This document shows positions 1 through 9,900 of a DNA stretch of 64,000 nucleotides, piece after piece. The notes below the pieces were generated by a model that was not told where the DNA came from, did not search any database, and saw nothing but the letters and a program-made list of their open reading frames with translations. Each line of letters opens with the position of its first letter. Position 1 is the first letter of the stretch. Origin of the DNA: Larkinella sp. C7. GTDB lineage: Bacteria > Bacteroidota > Bacteroidia > Cytophagales > Spirosomataceae. A program made the translations under genes and the position numbers. The stretch is taken from assembly GCF_006149005.1 (NCBI RefSeq), contig NZ_VBSL01000021.1, forward strand, positions 1 through 64,000, given 5' to 3'.

Positions 1-1842
1 CTGGTTCAGGACATTGGTGTTGTAGAAAATGAATCCGCCGAGTGCAAGGATGAGCACCACCGCCGTCCCGGCCATCCAGGGCGTTGAACCGACGAAACGG
101 CGTCGCGCCATCAGAAGCCGAAACCGGAGGGCCTCTTCCCTGCCGCGTACCCAGAGGAGTCTCGCCACGACGGCCAGAAGCCCCGCCCAGGCCGCCCAGT
201 AGAGCTTGAACCAGAGCCAGGGACCCAGCGAAGGGCCGAAGCCGCGCATCTCCGTGTACGACCACCCCGGACCAGCTCCGTAGACGAATAAATCATGATC
301 GACTCCGAAGAGGGAGGAGAGGGTGATGAATACGTAAGTGATCGTCGCCACCAGGTGACCGACGTATTTCTGGTTCACCAATACGTGAATGACCAGAACG
401 AGAAACGCGAAAAGGAGGTATTCGGGAAGTTGAAGTCCGAAGAGAATTTTCAGGTATAACGGCACGTCAAACGTATTGTAACCCAGTATCGCCTGAGCGA
501 ACAGGCCCGCAAACATCTGCAGCGTGGTGAAGGCGACGAGCAGGAGACCGAGCCCCAGGAATTTGCCCAGGAACGGCGCCCATTCAGACCCAGGCATTGC
601 GTCGGTGATCTCGCCGAGTCGGGCTTCCCGTTCCCGCCAGATCAGTTCACCGGCAAAGAAAATGAGGAGCGCCGGGATGATCACCCAACGGCTCAGTTCG
701 GCAGACAGCGGAGCGGTCAACTCGTTGATGACCCGCGTGGTCGTGGGAACCAGGGGAACGCCGTTGGATTCCATTTGATCGACCACCACCGGAATGGTCA
801 GAAGTGGGATAACCGTCAGCAGGGCAAGTCCGGCCCAGCTCGTCGCGATCGTTTGGAACAACGTCCACGCAAGGGTGAGCGTCTGGCGGATGTGCATGCC
901 GAAGCCGAATGTCCGTGGGATCACCGGAACCCAGATTGGTGTGCTGGCCCTGATACCGATCACCGGCGAATTAGTGGCATCCTCTCTGACCACCTGTGGT
1001 CTACGGAACAGAAGGCTCAGGCGTGTCCACCGCGACGTGCTCCCCAAACGATGGGTGAATCGAAAACCCAGATAGGTAACGGCGACTGAGACCAGACCGA
1101 TGCTGAGCCACATGAGACGGTTCGTCAGGACAATACCCTCCAGGTTAAGCAGTCGCTCCTTCTTTTCAATGGTTGTCCACAAATGCGCAATGTCTTCTAC
1201 GATGAACCGAATTCCAATCGGGTCCACTAGTGTCCCTAGACCCAGCTTGTAAAGTAGGAAAGACGCCACGAAAAAGCCCATGAAGAAGAGAATGAAACTG
1301 CCGAAGTAACTGGCCATGGCCCTTCCGCTTTGGATGGCAAGCCCGAATTGGAGTGCCGTCGCCACGAATGCGTTCGGCAGTGACAGAAAGGCGTAAGCGG
1401 TCAGAAAGGCAGCCGGTCGGAAGGGGCCAATCAACTCAGGATCCACGCCCGGCAAGTAGATCCCCAGCAGGATCCCCACCTGCACGGCCAGCAGGAGCAG
1501 GGCATTGAGAACGAATGCCGCCAAAAAACGCCCGCCGAGATACTGGGCCCTGGTGATGGAAGTGGTATAGATCAGTGGATGCATTCGGCTCCCGGCGTCC
1601 CGCGCGGCCGCATCGCCGGCTATGGCCGCGGCCATCATCAGCCAGATCAGGCCGCCAAATACCGTGGTATTTGCGATGAGAAATGGTGAGTTGATAAAAA
1701 ATTCCTCGAAAAGAGCCTCGGAGACGGCCCGGTCTCTGGTCATCAGGAAATTCAAATAGACCAGAACAATTAAAAAGAGCCAGATATAAGGACGGCGGAC
1801 CTGGTAGGCAAACTCAAAGCGAAAGATTTCCCGGAACTTCAT
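1..1842 (-). CDS. ABC transporter permease, truncated at window edge (probable permease/M1-aminopeptidase fusion)
   Basis: The reading frame is open without a stop from the ATG at 1842 to base 1 (614 codons) and runs off the window. The protein starts MKFREIFRFEFAYQ and has at least ten hydrophobic segments in two blocks, with soluble loops between. This is the ABC-2 type permease layout of exporters. It begins 14 nt after the stop of the ATPase gene, so the two form one transcript. Length already exceeds a normal ABC-2 permease and the N-terminus resembles the large Bacteroidetes permeases that carry a C-terminal M1-family zinc aminopeptidase. That peptidase part would lie outside the window, so the fusion is an inference. 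GC is higher than in the defence island. Confidence 0.8.
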   Translation of the reverse strand, partial: MKFREIFRFEFAYQVRRPYIWLFLIVLVYLNFLMTRDRAVSEALFEEFFINSPFLIANTTVFGGLIWLMMAAAIAGDAAARDAGSRMHPLIYTTSITRAQYLGGRFLAAFVLNALLLLAVQVGILLGIYLPGVDPELIGPFRPAAFLTAYAFLSLPNAFVATALQFGLAIQSGRAMASYFGSFILFFMGFFVASFLLYKLGLGTLVDPIGIRFIVEDIAHLWTTIEKKERLLNLEGIVLTNRLMWLSIGLVSVAVTYLGFRFTHRLGSTSRWTRLSLLFRRPQVVREDATNSPVIGIRASTPIWVPVIPRTFGFGMHIRQTLTLAWTLFQTIATSWAGLALLTVIPLLTIPVVVDQMESNGVPLVPTTTRVINELTAPLSAELSRWVIIPALLIFFAGELIWREREARLGEITDAMPGSEWAPFLGKFLGLGLLLVAFTTLQMFAGLFAQAILGYNTFDVPLYLKILFGLQLPEYLLFAFLVLVIHVLVNQKYVGHLVATITYVFITLSSLFGVDHDLFVYGAGPGWSYTEMRGFGPSLGPWLWFKLYWAAWAGLLAVVARLLWVRGREEALRFRLLMARRRFVGSTPWMAGTAVVLILALGGFIFYNTNVLNQ

Positions 1843-1856
1843 GGCTATGGTTAGGC

Positions 1857-2780
1857 TTATTTCGGTTGGAGGCCGGCTCGTTGGGGATAATGACCTGCCA
1901 TGGCGCTGAAGTAAACATCCTCGAGGTCAGGCGGCACCGACTCAAAACCAACCGGCTCTTCCCCGCTGTACACGTGGACGACCGTGCTTCCGCCCAGGAG
2001 TTTGGTGGAAATGATTTTATGCTCCAGCTCCACCTGCGGCAAGAGACTTTTTTCGATAATTTTCCGCCAAATCTTTCCTTTGAGTCCTTCTATGGCCTTC
2101 AGCGGTTCGGCCTCATGTATGATTTCACCTTTGTTGATGATGGCCATGCGCGTGCACAACTCACTCACGTCTTCAACAATGTGCGTGGAGAGAAGCACAA
2201 CACTGTTCTCGCCCAGTTCACTCAATAAATTCAGAAAGCGTACGCGCTCGGCCGGATCCAGCCCGGCGGTAGGCTCGTCCACGATCATCAACTTCGGGTT
2301 ACCCAGCAGCGCCACGGCGACACCGAAGCGTTGACGCATCCCCCCCGAATAGCCACCGAGTTTCTGTTTGCGGACGTCCCAGAGATTAGTTTGCCGCAGC
2401 AGTGCCTCGACGACCACCTGGCGGGACCTGCGGGTCGTGATGCCTTTCAGGATGGCGAAATGATCCAAAAGACTTTCGGCGCTTACCTTCGGATAGAGGC
2501 CAAACTCCTGGGGCAGATAGCCCAAAGTCTGGCGTACTTCGTCTTTCTGATTGACTACATCGATGACATGCCCTGAATCCGGGCTAGAGACTTCCAGGCT
2601 GATGGTCCCTTCATCGGGTTCCTGTAAAGTGGCCAGTATGCGCATGAGCGTTGACTTACCGGCACCGTTCGGTCCCAAGAGACCATACAGGCCATGGGGG
2701 ATGGTGAGGGTTACGTTTTTAAGTGCCTGTACCGCACCGGTGGAATACGTTTTGGAGATGTTCGTAATTTTAAGGGTCAT
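1857..2780 (-). CDS. ABC transporter ATP-binding protein
   Basis: A 307-residue ABC ATPase that powers the neighbouring permease, acting at the inner face of the cytoplasmic membrane. Visible motifs are Walker A GPNGAGKST (about residues 36-44), the Q-loop region, the signature YSGGMRQR, Walker B LMIVDEPTAGLDP and a switch histidine in LLSTHIVED. The domain is followed by about 80 residues as is usual for ABC-2 exporters. Its stop lies 14 nt before the permease start, giving an ATPase-permease operon. Substrate cannot be read from the sequence. The gene looks like ordinary chromosomal content at the left of the mobile region. Confidence 0.93.
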   Translation of the reverse strand: MTLKITNISKTYSTGAVQALKNVTLTIPHGLYGLLGPNGAGKSTLMRILATLQEPDEGTISLEVSSPDSGHVIDVVNQKDEVRQTLGYLPQEFGLYPKVSAESLLDHFAILKGITTRRSRQVVVEALLRQTNLWDVRKQKLGGYSGGMRQRFGVAVALLGNPKLMIVDEPTAGLDPAERVRFLNLLSELGENSVVLLSTHIVEDVSELCTRMAIINKGEIIHEAEPLKAIEGLKGKIWRKIIEKSLLPQVELEHKIISTKLLGGSTVVHVYSGEEPVGFESVPPDLEDVYFSAMAGHYPQRAGLQPK

Positions 2781-2952
2781 AGTGCCTGCGAATTATGGCT
2801 TCAGAATGCCGTTGAAAGAGCCCTGGAGGTTTTATTATCCAGCCGTCGTAAAGGTATTCCAAAGAACTTTGAATAACAAAGTAAGTTGTTAAAAAAATAG
2901 GCCTTTATCAACTGGAAACCCGCAGGGTTACGATGCAGATTATCTTTTAGTC

Positions 2953-3639
2953 CTAAGTCAATTCCGTTTTAACGAAACCTGCCCGTTTGGCTAATCGCAT
3001 GACTTGCGTAGTTTGAAAATTTCCACCCCGTGCCGTTTGGAAGCCGGCACCGTTTAAGCGCCGGGCAATTTCGCCGTAACTCAAGTTGATCATCACCAGC
3101 GCGCGGATCAACTCGGTGGCCTTCCGGTTGTTTTCATTCGTTAGGCCTCTCTTTCGATTCGATTCGGCCGCTTTGGCCGAGACTGATGGGTGCAGAAAGG
3201 ACTGGGCACCGTTACGCCATTGACCGACCTGGCGTAACTTTTGATCCAGTGCCTGTTTGGTACGATTACTGATCAGCTTACGTTCCTGCTGGGCCAGGGC
3301 GGCCAGCAGGTGAATGGTAAATTCATTGGCATCGGGCATATCTGCGCAAACAAAGCTAACCTTCGAATCCATCAGCGACGAAATAAACGTCAGGTTGCGG
3401 CTGAGTCGGTCCAGTTTGGCAATGACGAGCCGGGCCTGGTGAGTCTTGGCGTAGTGGATGGCTTTGAGTAGCTGGGGTCGCTGGTTGACCTTGCCCGATT
3501 CAATGTCGGTGAATTCCGCCAGGATCCCAGACGGATTTTGAACAAACCGTCGGACGGCCGACTGCTGGGCATCCAGTCCTAGCCCCGACTTTCCCTGCTG
3601 TTGGGTACTGACCCGGTAGTAAGCGACGAAGGTTTCCAT
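2953..3639 (-). CDS. Serine recombinase (resolvase/invertase family)
   Basis: A 228-residue site-specific recombinase. The N-terminal resolvase domain has the catalytic serine in YYRVSTQQQGKSG (Ser11, with Arg9), the conserved LVIAKLDRLSRN block near residue 95 and the AALAQQERKLISNRT block. The C-terminus has a helix-turn-helix (LSYGEIARRLNGAGFQTARG) followed by QVMRLAKRAG. It faces away from a second, related resolvase at 3813. Resolvases of this size usually resolve cointegrates or plasmid dimers, or invert segments. The 173-nt gap between the two genes is the natural place for the recombination site. The two proteins are clearly homologous but diverged, not a recent duplication. Confidence 0.9.
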   Translation of the reverse strand: METFVAYYRVSTQQQGKSGLGLDAQQSAVRRFVQNPSGILAEFTDIESGKVNQRPQLLKAIHYAKTHQARLVIAKLDRLSRNLTFISSLMDSKVSFVCADMPDANEFTIHLLAALAQQERKLISNRTKQALDQKLRQVGQWRNGAQSFLHPSVSAKAAESNRKRGLTNENNRKATELIRALVMINLSYGEIARRLNGAGFQTARGGNFQTTQVMRLAKRAGFVKTELT

Positions 3640-3812
3640 GCGGCAAGATAGAAAAAAATACCATTACATATCTATTACGACCGTTGTGAAAACGTTATAA
3701 ACATGAATAATTTGCTACTTTTATCCGTGGAACACCTTCAAGAGTCAAATTTTGTTGGAAAGGGAAAGAAGGGTTCATTTCCTCTCCCCATTCCAATACC
3801 TATATCTAAAGA
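3640..3812. promoter_or_regulatory. Divergent resolvase intergenic region, candidate res site with imperfect hairpin
   Basis: 173 AT-rich bases lie between the divergent resolvase genes. TTGGAA at 3755-3760 pairs with TTCCAA at 3791-3796, and the purine-rich and pyrimidine-rich stretches between them extend an imperfect stem. Serine resolvase genes normally sit beside the res site they act on, so this is the best place for it, but no three-site res organisation could be made out by eye. Confidence 0.35.
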
Positions 3813-4466
3813 ATGAAATACGTACCATACTACCGGGTCTCAACGGCTGGCCAGGGAAAAAGCGGCCTAGGTCTTTCGGCTCAGCGCGAGATCGTAAACC
3901 GGTTCCTCAAAGCGGATGATGAACTCTTACCCGAATTCATCGAAGTGGAATCCGGCAAGAAAGCCAACCGCCCCCAACTATCGGCCGCTATTGCTTTTGC
4001 TAAACAACACCGGGCGCGTTTACTGATTGCAAAACTCGACCGGTTGAGTCGCAATGTCTCTTTTATCTTTTCCCTGCGTAATTCCGAGGTCGACTTTGTG
4101 GCCTGCGACATTCCCGATGCCAATACCCTCACCGTAGGAATCATGGCAGTTCTGGCCCAACATGAAAGGGAATTGATTGGGGAAAGGACCCGGGCCGCTT
4201 TACAGGCCAAGAAAGCCCAGGGACATAAATTGGGCATGCCCAATATCACACCGGCTATTACGCAGAAGGGTTTGGAAATCCGCCAGCAGAATGCTCGCAG
4301 CCATCAGGCCAATTTGCAAGCGGCTGAACTCGTCCGGTTGTACCGTAAAGACGGACTCACCTATGCTGCTGTTGCTGAGCGCTTAAATGCCATGGGATAT
4401 CGGACCCGAAGAGGTAACAAATTCTTTGCCATGAGTGCCCAACGGTTGGATTCAAAAACGAATTAA
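3813..4466 (+). CDS. Serine recombinase (resolvase/invertase family)
   Basis: A 217-residue resolvase. Catalytic Ser10 is in PYYRVSTAGQGKSG, the LLIAKLDRLSRN block lies near residue 75 and AVLAQHERELIGERT follows. The C-terminal helix-turn-helix reads LTYAAVAERLNAMGYRTRRG. It is divergently transcribed from the resolvase at 2953 and similar to it throughout. Its 3' end (4357-4445) has a decayed relative at 6641-6730. Likely role is resolution of plasmid or transposon cointegrates. Which of the two enzymes is active cannot be told, since both keep the catalytic motifs. Confidence 0.9.
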   Translation: MKYVPYYRVSTAGQGKSGLGLSAQREIVNRFLKADDELLPEFIEVESGKKANRPQLSAAIAFAKQHRARLLIAKLDRLSRNVSFIFSLRNSEVDFVACDIPDANTLTVGIMAVLAQHERELIGERTRAALQAKKAQGHKLGMPNITPAITQKGLEIRQQNARSHQANLQAAELVRLYRKDGLTYAAVAERLNAMGYRTRRGNKFFAMSAQRLDSKTN

Positions 4467-4520
4467 TCGGTTTTGAAAATTACCATATTACCATATTTTA
4501 TGTGTAAAAATATTGTATTA

Positions 4521-4550
4521 TATGATATAAATGTTTATATTTATATCATA
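4521..4550. promoter_or_regulatory. 12-bp perfect inverted repeat upstream of ardC, candidate operator
   Basis: TATGATATAAAT (4521-4532) is the exact reverse complement of ATTTATATCATA (4539-4550), with a 6-nt spacer. It lies 33 nt before the ardC ATG. Just upstream is the direct repeat ATTACCAT-ATTACCAT (about 4483-4498). The position suggests a repressor site or a single-strand promoter of the kind that drives early antirestriction gene expression during plasmid entry. That role is inferred. Confidence 0.5.
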
Positions 4551-4583
4551 ATCAATGAGTTGAATACGTAAACATTGACCCCT

Positions 4584-5501
4584 ATGCAACCCCAGAAATT
4601 AACCTCCGCTCATGACATTGATGTGTTTCAAAAGGTCACCAACCTGTTTATTGAAAAGCTCGAACACGGCGTAAACCCCTGGGTTAAATCGTGGTCGACG
4701 GTGGGTGTGGTTCCCCAGAATTATTTCAATAAAAACATGTATAAGGGGATTAATTTATTCCTGCTGTCGCTCAGCCCGTATGATGTGCCTTTCTTTTGCA
4801 CCTTTAACCAGGCCCGGGAAAACGGTGGCACCATCAAAAAAGGGGCGAAATCATTGCCGGTTATTTACTGGAATTTTGTGGACAGCAAAACCGAAACGAT
4901 CACGGGCCCCGATGGAACCGAGCAACCCAAGAAAAAGGCCTTTATCAAGTATTACAACGTCTTTAACATCCGCGATGTCGAAGGCATTGACTTTGTGTTG
5001 CCCGCCCACCCAACGAATCCGAATGAACCTATTCAGGTTTGTGAAACCATCGTTGCCCAGATGCCGCAAGCCCCCGCTATTCGGCACACCAACAAAGCCC
5101 GAGCCTATTACAGCCCATCGGCTGATTTGGTCAATATGCCGGATCAAGAACAGTTTTCCAGTTCAAAGGCGTATTACAGCGTTTTGTTCCACGAGTTGAC
5201 CCACAGTACTGGCCATGAAAGCAGGTTGAACCGGGAGGGGGTCACACAGCTTTGCCCGTTTGGTTCGACCAATTATTCCAAGGAAGAATTAGTCGCAGAA
5301 TTGGGTGCCGCCTTCTTGAATACGTTTACTGGCATCGCTGATGAAACCTTACTGGATAATTCAGCCGCCTACCTAAAAGGCTGGTTGAAGCCGCTACGGG
5401 ACGATAAGAAATTCATTTTCTGGGCCGCTAAAGAGGCTCAGAAAGCGGTTCAGTTCATCGCTCCTGTCCTGAGCGATCTACAGCCCGAACCCCTTGAATA
5501 A
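4584..5501 (+). CDS. ardC: ArdC-family antirestriction protein with zincin metallopeptidase domain
   Basis: A 305-residue protein of the ArdC type, which protects incoming plasmid DNA against restriction. The N-terminal part (VFQKVTNLFIEKLEHG, then YKGINLFLLS and YWNFVD) is the ssDNA-binding ArdC_N domain. The C-terminal part is a zincin with HELTHSTGH (HExxH at about residues 203-207) followed by ELVAELGAAFL, which supplies the usual downstream glutamate. An upstream in-frame TTG at 4575 exists, but the ATG at 4584 is preferred. It is preceded by a strong inverted repeat and followed by a terminator. Presence next to resolvases fits a conjugative element. Confidence 0.9.
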   Translation: MQPQKLTSAHDIDVFQKVTNLFIEKLEHGVNPWVKSWSTVGVVPQNYFNKNMYKGINLFLLSLSPYDVPFFCTFNQARENGGTIKKGAKSLPVIYWNFVDSKTETITGPDGTEQPKKKAFIKYYNVFNIRDVEGIDFVLPAHPTNPNEPIQVCETIVAQMPQAPAIRHTNKARAYYSPSADLVNMPDQEQFSSSKAYYSVLFHELTHSTGHESRLNREGVTQLCPFGSTNYSKEELVAELGAAFLNTFTGIADETLLDNSAAYLKGWLKPLRDDKKFIFWAAKEAQKAVQFIAPVLSDLQPEPLE

Positions 5502-5512
5502 CGCCCGCCGAA

Positions 5513-5541
5513 GGCCCGCAGCAAAGCGGGCCACTTTTTTT
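5513..5541 (+). terminator. Rho-independent terminator after ardC
   Basis: GGCCCGC (5513-5519) pairs with GCGGGCC (5526-5532) around a 6-nt loop and is followed by a T run at 5535-5541. A second GC hairpin, CCCGGC/GCCGGG, follows at 5550-5564 without a T run. The rest of the gap to 5793 shows no gene. Confidence 0.85.
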
Positions 5542-5793
5542 CATAGTGCCCCGGCTTCGCCGGGAACCCTAAAAGAAGCAATCGGGTGAAAATTAGCGAA
5601 TCGAGGGGAAAACCACTTGATTTGTTAGGGGTTTTGCCGATTGATCAGCAACCGACAGGACGCTTACATGGTTTTACGATTGCTGATGAAGAGCACCGTA
5701 CGGACCGTAATACCGCTTACCAAACCGGGTAGCAAGGATTGGCACCTTTGTATCATCTTATGGGAAACCTAAATTTTTACCAGTAAAATCAGT

Positions 5794-6075
5794 ATGGAGC
5801 AAACCCATTCAAATCACGCATTGCCCGTAAAAAAGCAACACCTCTGGCAAGTGGGCGACCTTGCCCGGAGTTTCCAGAAAGTGAACCAAACCGTTGCGAT
5901 ACTACTCGAACCCACTCGTTTTGTTTGGGTTACCATGGACGGTGCTTGTTGTCATATTCCACCGGATGAAATGGAATTCGTTCATAACACCGAATTACGA
6001 TATCAGTACTCGGGAGAAAATGAGGTTTTGATCGATTTTGAATTAGATCTTTTCGCCCCCTACTTTAATCGGTAA
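5794..6075 (+). CDS. Hypothetical protein, 93 aa
   Basis: Small protein of unknown function, starting at the ATG at 5794. The sequence begins MEQTHSNHALPVKKQ and contains a WQVGDLARSFQ stretch and an acidic C-terminal half. The WQVGDL and LLEPTRFVWVTMDG pattern suggests a small beta-rich fold, but no family was recognised. No signal peptide or membrane segment. It lies between ardC and another small gene in the mobility zone, where plasmid-specific orphan genes are common. No clear Shine-Dalgarno, as is normal in Bacteroidota. Confidence 0.6.
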   Translation: MEQTHSNHALPVKKQHLWQVGDLARSFQKVNQTVAILLEPTRFVWVTMDGACCHIPPDEMEFVHNTELRYQYSGENEVLIDFELDLFAPYFNR

Positions 6076-6186
6076 AAAGGCCTTCCGAAGGCATTTAAAG
6101 GTTTATTGATATTCTGAAATTTGTGTTCAAGTACGGAATCGGTTTAGAAAACCAATTTGGTTAAACGGCAATTTCCGGTCAACACT

Positions 6187-6624
6187 ATGGAATCACCCAT
6201 TAAGCAGGCTTATATTGATTATCAGGAAAAATTACAGGCATTAGCGCAAACCATCAAGGCACAGGTCCGCGAGAATGCCAGCCTGAAAGCGGTGCAGACA
6301 GCACTGAAAATTACCGCATCGATGTACTACCAACGCTTGAAATATCCTCAGAATATCCCTGAACAGGAAATTGGTGCGTTGACAAAACTGGTGCAAAATG
6401 ACACCATCGCACAGCTATATAAGGAAACCATTGAATTCGGCCAGCAGTTAAGTGAATCTATTGCCGAAAGTCTGAGAAACACGGATATTACCGTTACCTT
6501 CCTATGTAAGAAGTTAGGTATTGATCCATCGAGTTATCACCGGAAACAAAAAGATCCACGTTTGTGGAATCAGGCCGAAATCGAAAGAATTGCCCAAGTT
6601 ATTGAAACCATTGAAAGGCTTTAA
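6187..6624 (+). CDS. Hypothetical protein with two HTH-like repeats, 145 aa
   Basis: Alpha-helical, soluble protein of unknown function. The ATG at 6187 is preferred over an upstream TTG at 6157. The two halves look like a duplication: VQTALKITASMYYQRLKYP in the first and LCKKLGIDPSSYHRKQKDP in the second, each followed by a helix starting with an acidic EQEI or QAEI. The second copy reads like a phage-type or XRE-type helix-turn-helix (KKLGIDPSSYHRK). A DNA-binding regulator of the mobility genes is plausible, but this is inference. A resolvase remnant follows directly. Confidence 0.6.
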   Translation: MESPIKQAYIDYQEKLQALAQTIKAQVRENASLKAVQTALKITASMYYQRLKYPQNIPEQEIGALTKLVQNDTIAQLYKETIEFGQQLSESIAESLRNTDITVTFLCKKLGIDPSSYHRKQKDPRLWNQAEIERIAQVIETIERL

Positions 6625-6640
6625 AAAAAGTAGAAAGTTT

Positions 6641-6730
6641 AGATTCACCTAAGCCGCTTTGGCTGAACGATTAAATGCCTTGGGTTATCGAAACCAAATA
6701 GGCATAAAATTATTTGCCATAAATGCATAG
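6641..6730 (+). pseudogene. Serine recombinase C-terminal remnant
   Basis: In frame this stretch reads a stop followed by AALAERLNALGYRNQ, then LFAINA and TAG. It aligns with the C-terminus of the resolvase at 3813 (YAAVAERLNAMGYRTRRG then FFAMSA), with the tyrosine codon TAT turned into TAA. Only the helix-turn-helix end is left. It lies at the left edge of the defence island in the same orientation as the remnant at 51211. The 184 bases from here to 6914 are very AT-rich and hold nothing recognisable. Confidence 0.7.
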
Positions 6731-6914
6731 AAATGGATCTAAAAAAACTAATTATTTAGTTTCATAATACATTAATTTACAGCGATTTATGCCTATTTTT
6801 TGTGTTTTATAAATTTAATTATGTTAACCTAAATTTTATTAGCTCATACTTTAAAGAAATTCATTTATAATGCAAAATACTTATGAGTTGAAGTTTATAT
6901 TGACTGATAAATTA

Positions 6915-9900
6915 CTAATCTACTGGAACTCCAAATCCAGCAAAGTCTACCAAATAAATGTAACCTTGATTCCTTGCTTCCTGACACCAATCTCTTGCAA
7001 AATTTGTATCATTATCTGAATCGAATTTGCAAGTGTCCTCATATGACCAAACCACCACTTCGTTCACAACAAATCCTGAAACAGTTTGGTGGTCTCTGAC
7101 AATATTGGCGTTACCCGCTAATTCTCCGATGGGTCTTGTTGTGTTTTCCTTTAGCAGTTCATGAACAATAAATTGTGTGCCGTTGTATGGAACAACTCTC
7201 CTTCTTACAAAAACAAAATCACCACTTTTGACCGAAGTATTAATATAACTGTTTACACCGCCATTAAAATTAAATGCTTTAGCAGCCCAGCCTATTTTTA
7301 GTTTTTTAATTTCCGGCTGTACAGGGATGCCAAGGCCCACATTTGCATTTTCAGGAATAACATAGCGGTTATTATTTGCTAACGCGATTTCTCTGAAATG
7401 TTTGAAGATTAGCAAACGATACCTTGCTCTTGTATAAGCTACAAATGCCAATCGTTTTTCTTCGTCTAACTGTTCATCAAGTTCAGCTTGAGTTAACAGG
7501 TCGTTGATTTTTAAAGGTAGATTTGAGAATGATGGAGGGATAATAACGCTATCAAATTCGAGCCCTTTAACCTTGTGCATTGTAGTTAAAACTATTTCCG
7601 TTTCATGAGTTGCAGCCGAAATTCTATCTAAATATTTTTCATATATTTTATACAACTGACCATCATCTTTATAGGTCAATTCGGTTATAAACTCTAATAA
7701 ATTATCGAATACCTGACTTTCATCTTGTTCTTCCAAGTATTCCAAAACAAGTGCATGAATTACCCTAATGTAAAAATGATTCCAATTTTGGTTGTTGTTT
7801 ATCAGGTCGTTTATAAATACACGAAAAGTTTGCTTAAAATCTAAAGGAATTTGTTGGCCTATTTTAGATTTTAAGAACAATATAACTGCATGACATTCTC
7901 TTATACGAGTGAACTCATAAGGTAAGCTACCTTGAATTCGGATTCTAATTTTGGGAAGATTAAGTCCTTTTATTTTTTGAAAGCCTCTATATACTTCGTT
8001 GTTTGTTCTGAAAAGAATTGCTATCTGCTTATATGGCCGTTGCCCAACTCTTTCTTGCATTAATATTGAAATCTGATCCCACCAATCAACCCTTTGCTGT
8101 GTCCTGTCTATGATTTGAGCATAATTAGCAATGAAATTCTCATCAGGAACTCTTGTTGGTCTTGGAATTAAATGTTGGTGCTCTTCCGGAAGTGTCAATA
8201 TCTGACTTGCTAAATTCAAAATTGCCGGATAAGACCGGTGATTGTCATACAATTCAAATTGAGTTGGATTGAATATCTCATTAAAATCAGCATAATATGG
8301 CCAAGGGCTCATCCTTCCACCTTCTTTTATTCTTTCATAGCCATATATGCTTTGATTTGGGTCGCCTATAATAAACAAATGAGAATAGGTTAATTCATGC
8401 AGTTTGTTTAAAAGCCTAATTCTTACATTATTAATGTCCTGAAATTCATCTACCAAAATATGCTTTAATGGGGCTAATTGATTCATTATTTGCCCAGGAG
8501 CATTATTCAGTTGATCAAGTAAAATTGTTTCCCATTCATCAAATGGTTGACCTTTAATTTCATTTTGGCAATATCTTTTAGCCAAACCATGAAAGGTAAA
8601 TATCTTGATTCTCTTAGCTAAATTTCCGTAACCCAAGTCGTTGAATAGGCGGCCTAACCTTTCTTTTAATTCAGAAACAACTGCTCTGTTATATGCCAGC
8701 ACCAAAATTTCTTCTGGATTAGTCCCAATATGATGTACTAATCTTGCAACACGAAGAGTCAAAGTATGTGTTTTACCGGAACCAGGCCCTGCCATTACAT
8801 TAATATGCTGGTTTATTTCGGCATCATAAACTTTTCGTTGTTCCTGATTCAAACGGTCTTCTTCAGTTTTTATCGCATCACCCCTCCATTTAACAAGCAA
8901 TGGGTCATTCGGTGGAAGTTCATCCTGTAATAATTGCAATAAGCTTTCCAATGAATTACATCCGAAGTATCTCCTAATAAAAGTATCTTGCTTTTTTCTG
9001 ACTGTACTTGCATCATTACCCAATCCACCTTTTTGGAATCCAGCCAACACCTCTAATGCAATCAATTTAAGTTCTCTTACTTTTCTGGTTTCCTCAAATT
9101 CTTCAAATATTTTTTTATCAAGTGATTGCAAATCTGTTTCGTCAATATTCTCGATTGAGGTAAGGTAAATCTCAATACCGGTAGGAAGTAAGCCTCCTGT
9201 TTTACTATATCCTAATACAGATAATATAAAGAGCAAGTTAGATAAGTATTGTACGTTCCCTTTGAAATCCAAATCGGAAATAATATCCGGCCAGTTGAAA
9301 TTCTTTATGTTTTTATCAAAGTATTGCTTTGCTACATAATCCAATAGTTTTATGCAGTCTTTCTCTAATTGTGTGATTTTATTTGACCATTCTTCCTTTT
9401 TGTGATAGCCATTAAATATTGACTGCTTTATTCTGACTTTCCGGTTACCATCAGTAACCTTTTCCATTTTGGTTTCGTGTTTAGTCTTCCCCAACAATCG
9501 AATGATAGTAAAGGCATGTTTGCTTCTCTTTTTGAAAATATCCTTGATGTAATTGTTATACTCCTTTGTTTGAACTTCTGCATTGTCTTTCTTTGTCCAG
9601 GGTAGCTTCTTAAAGTTTAAATTTTCATTTACAGATTCTTTTAAGAAATCATCTAGTTCTTCTCCTTCAAAAAACTTGGAGCTGTTAGAAGGAACTGAGC
9701 TCAGTATTTTAGATGCTAATGAAAATACCACCTGCAGTGCTGGGTACTTTTCATTATCGTAATAAATATTCTTGCAATGATTTGTTTCATCTAAACGAAT
9801 TTTAGTTGGCTCAATAACTACATCTTGCAATAGCTTTAATATACCCGCAGCATGATTTTTTAATAAAGCAGTAAATAGGTTTTCAAGACTTAGCTTTGAA

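Noticed and set aside
524-1089. Plus-strand frames in the first kilobase
   Set aside because: They lie opposite the open permease frame on the minus strand, which runs without a stop from 1842 to base 1.
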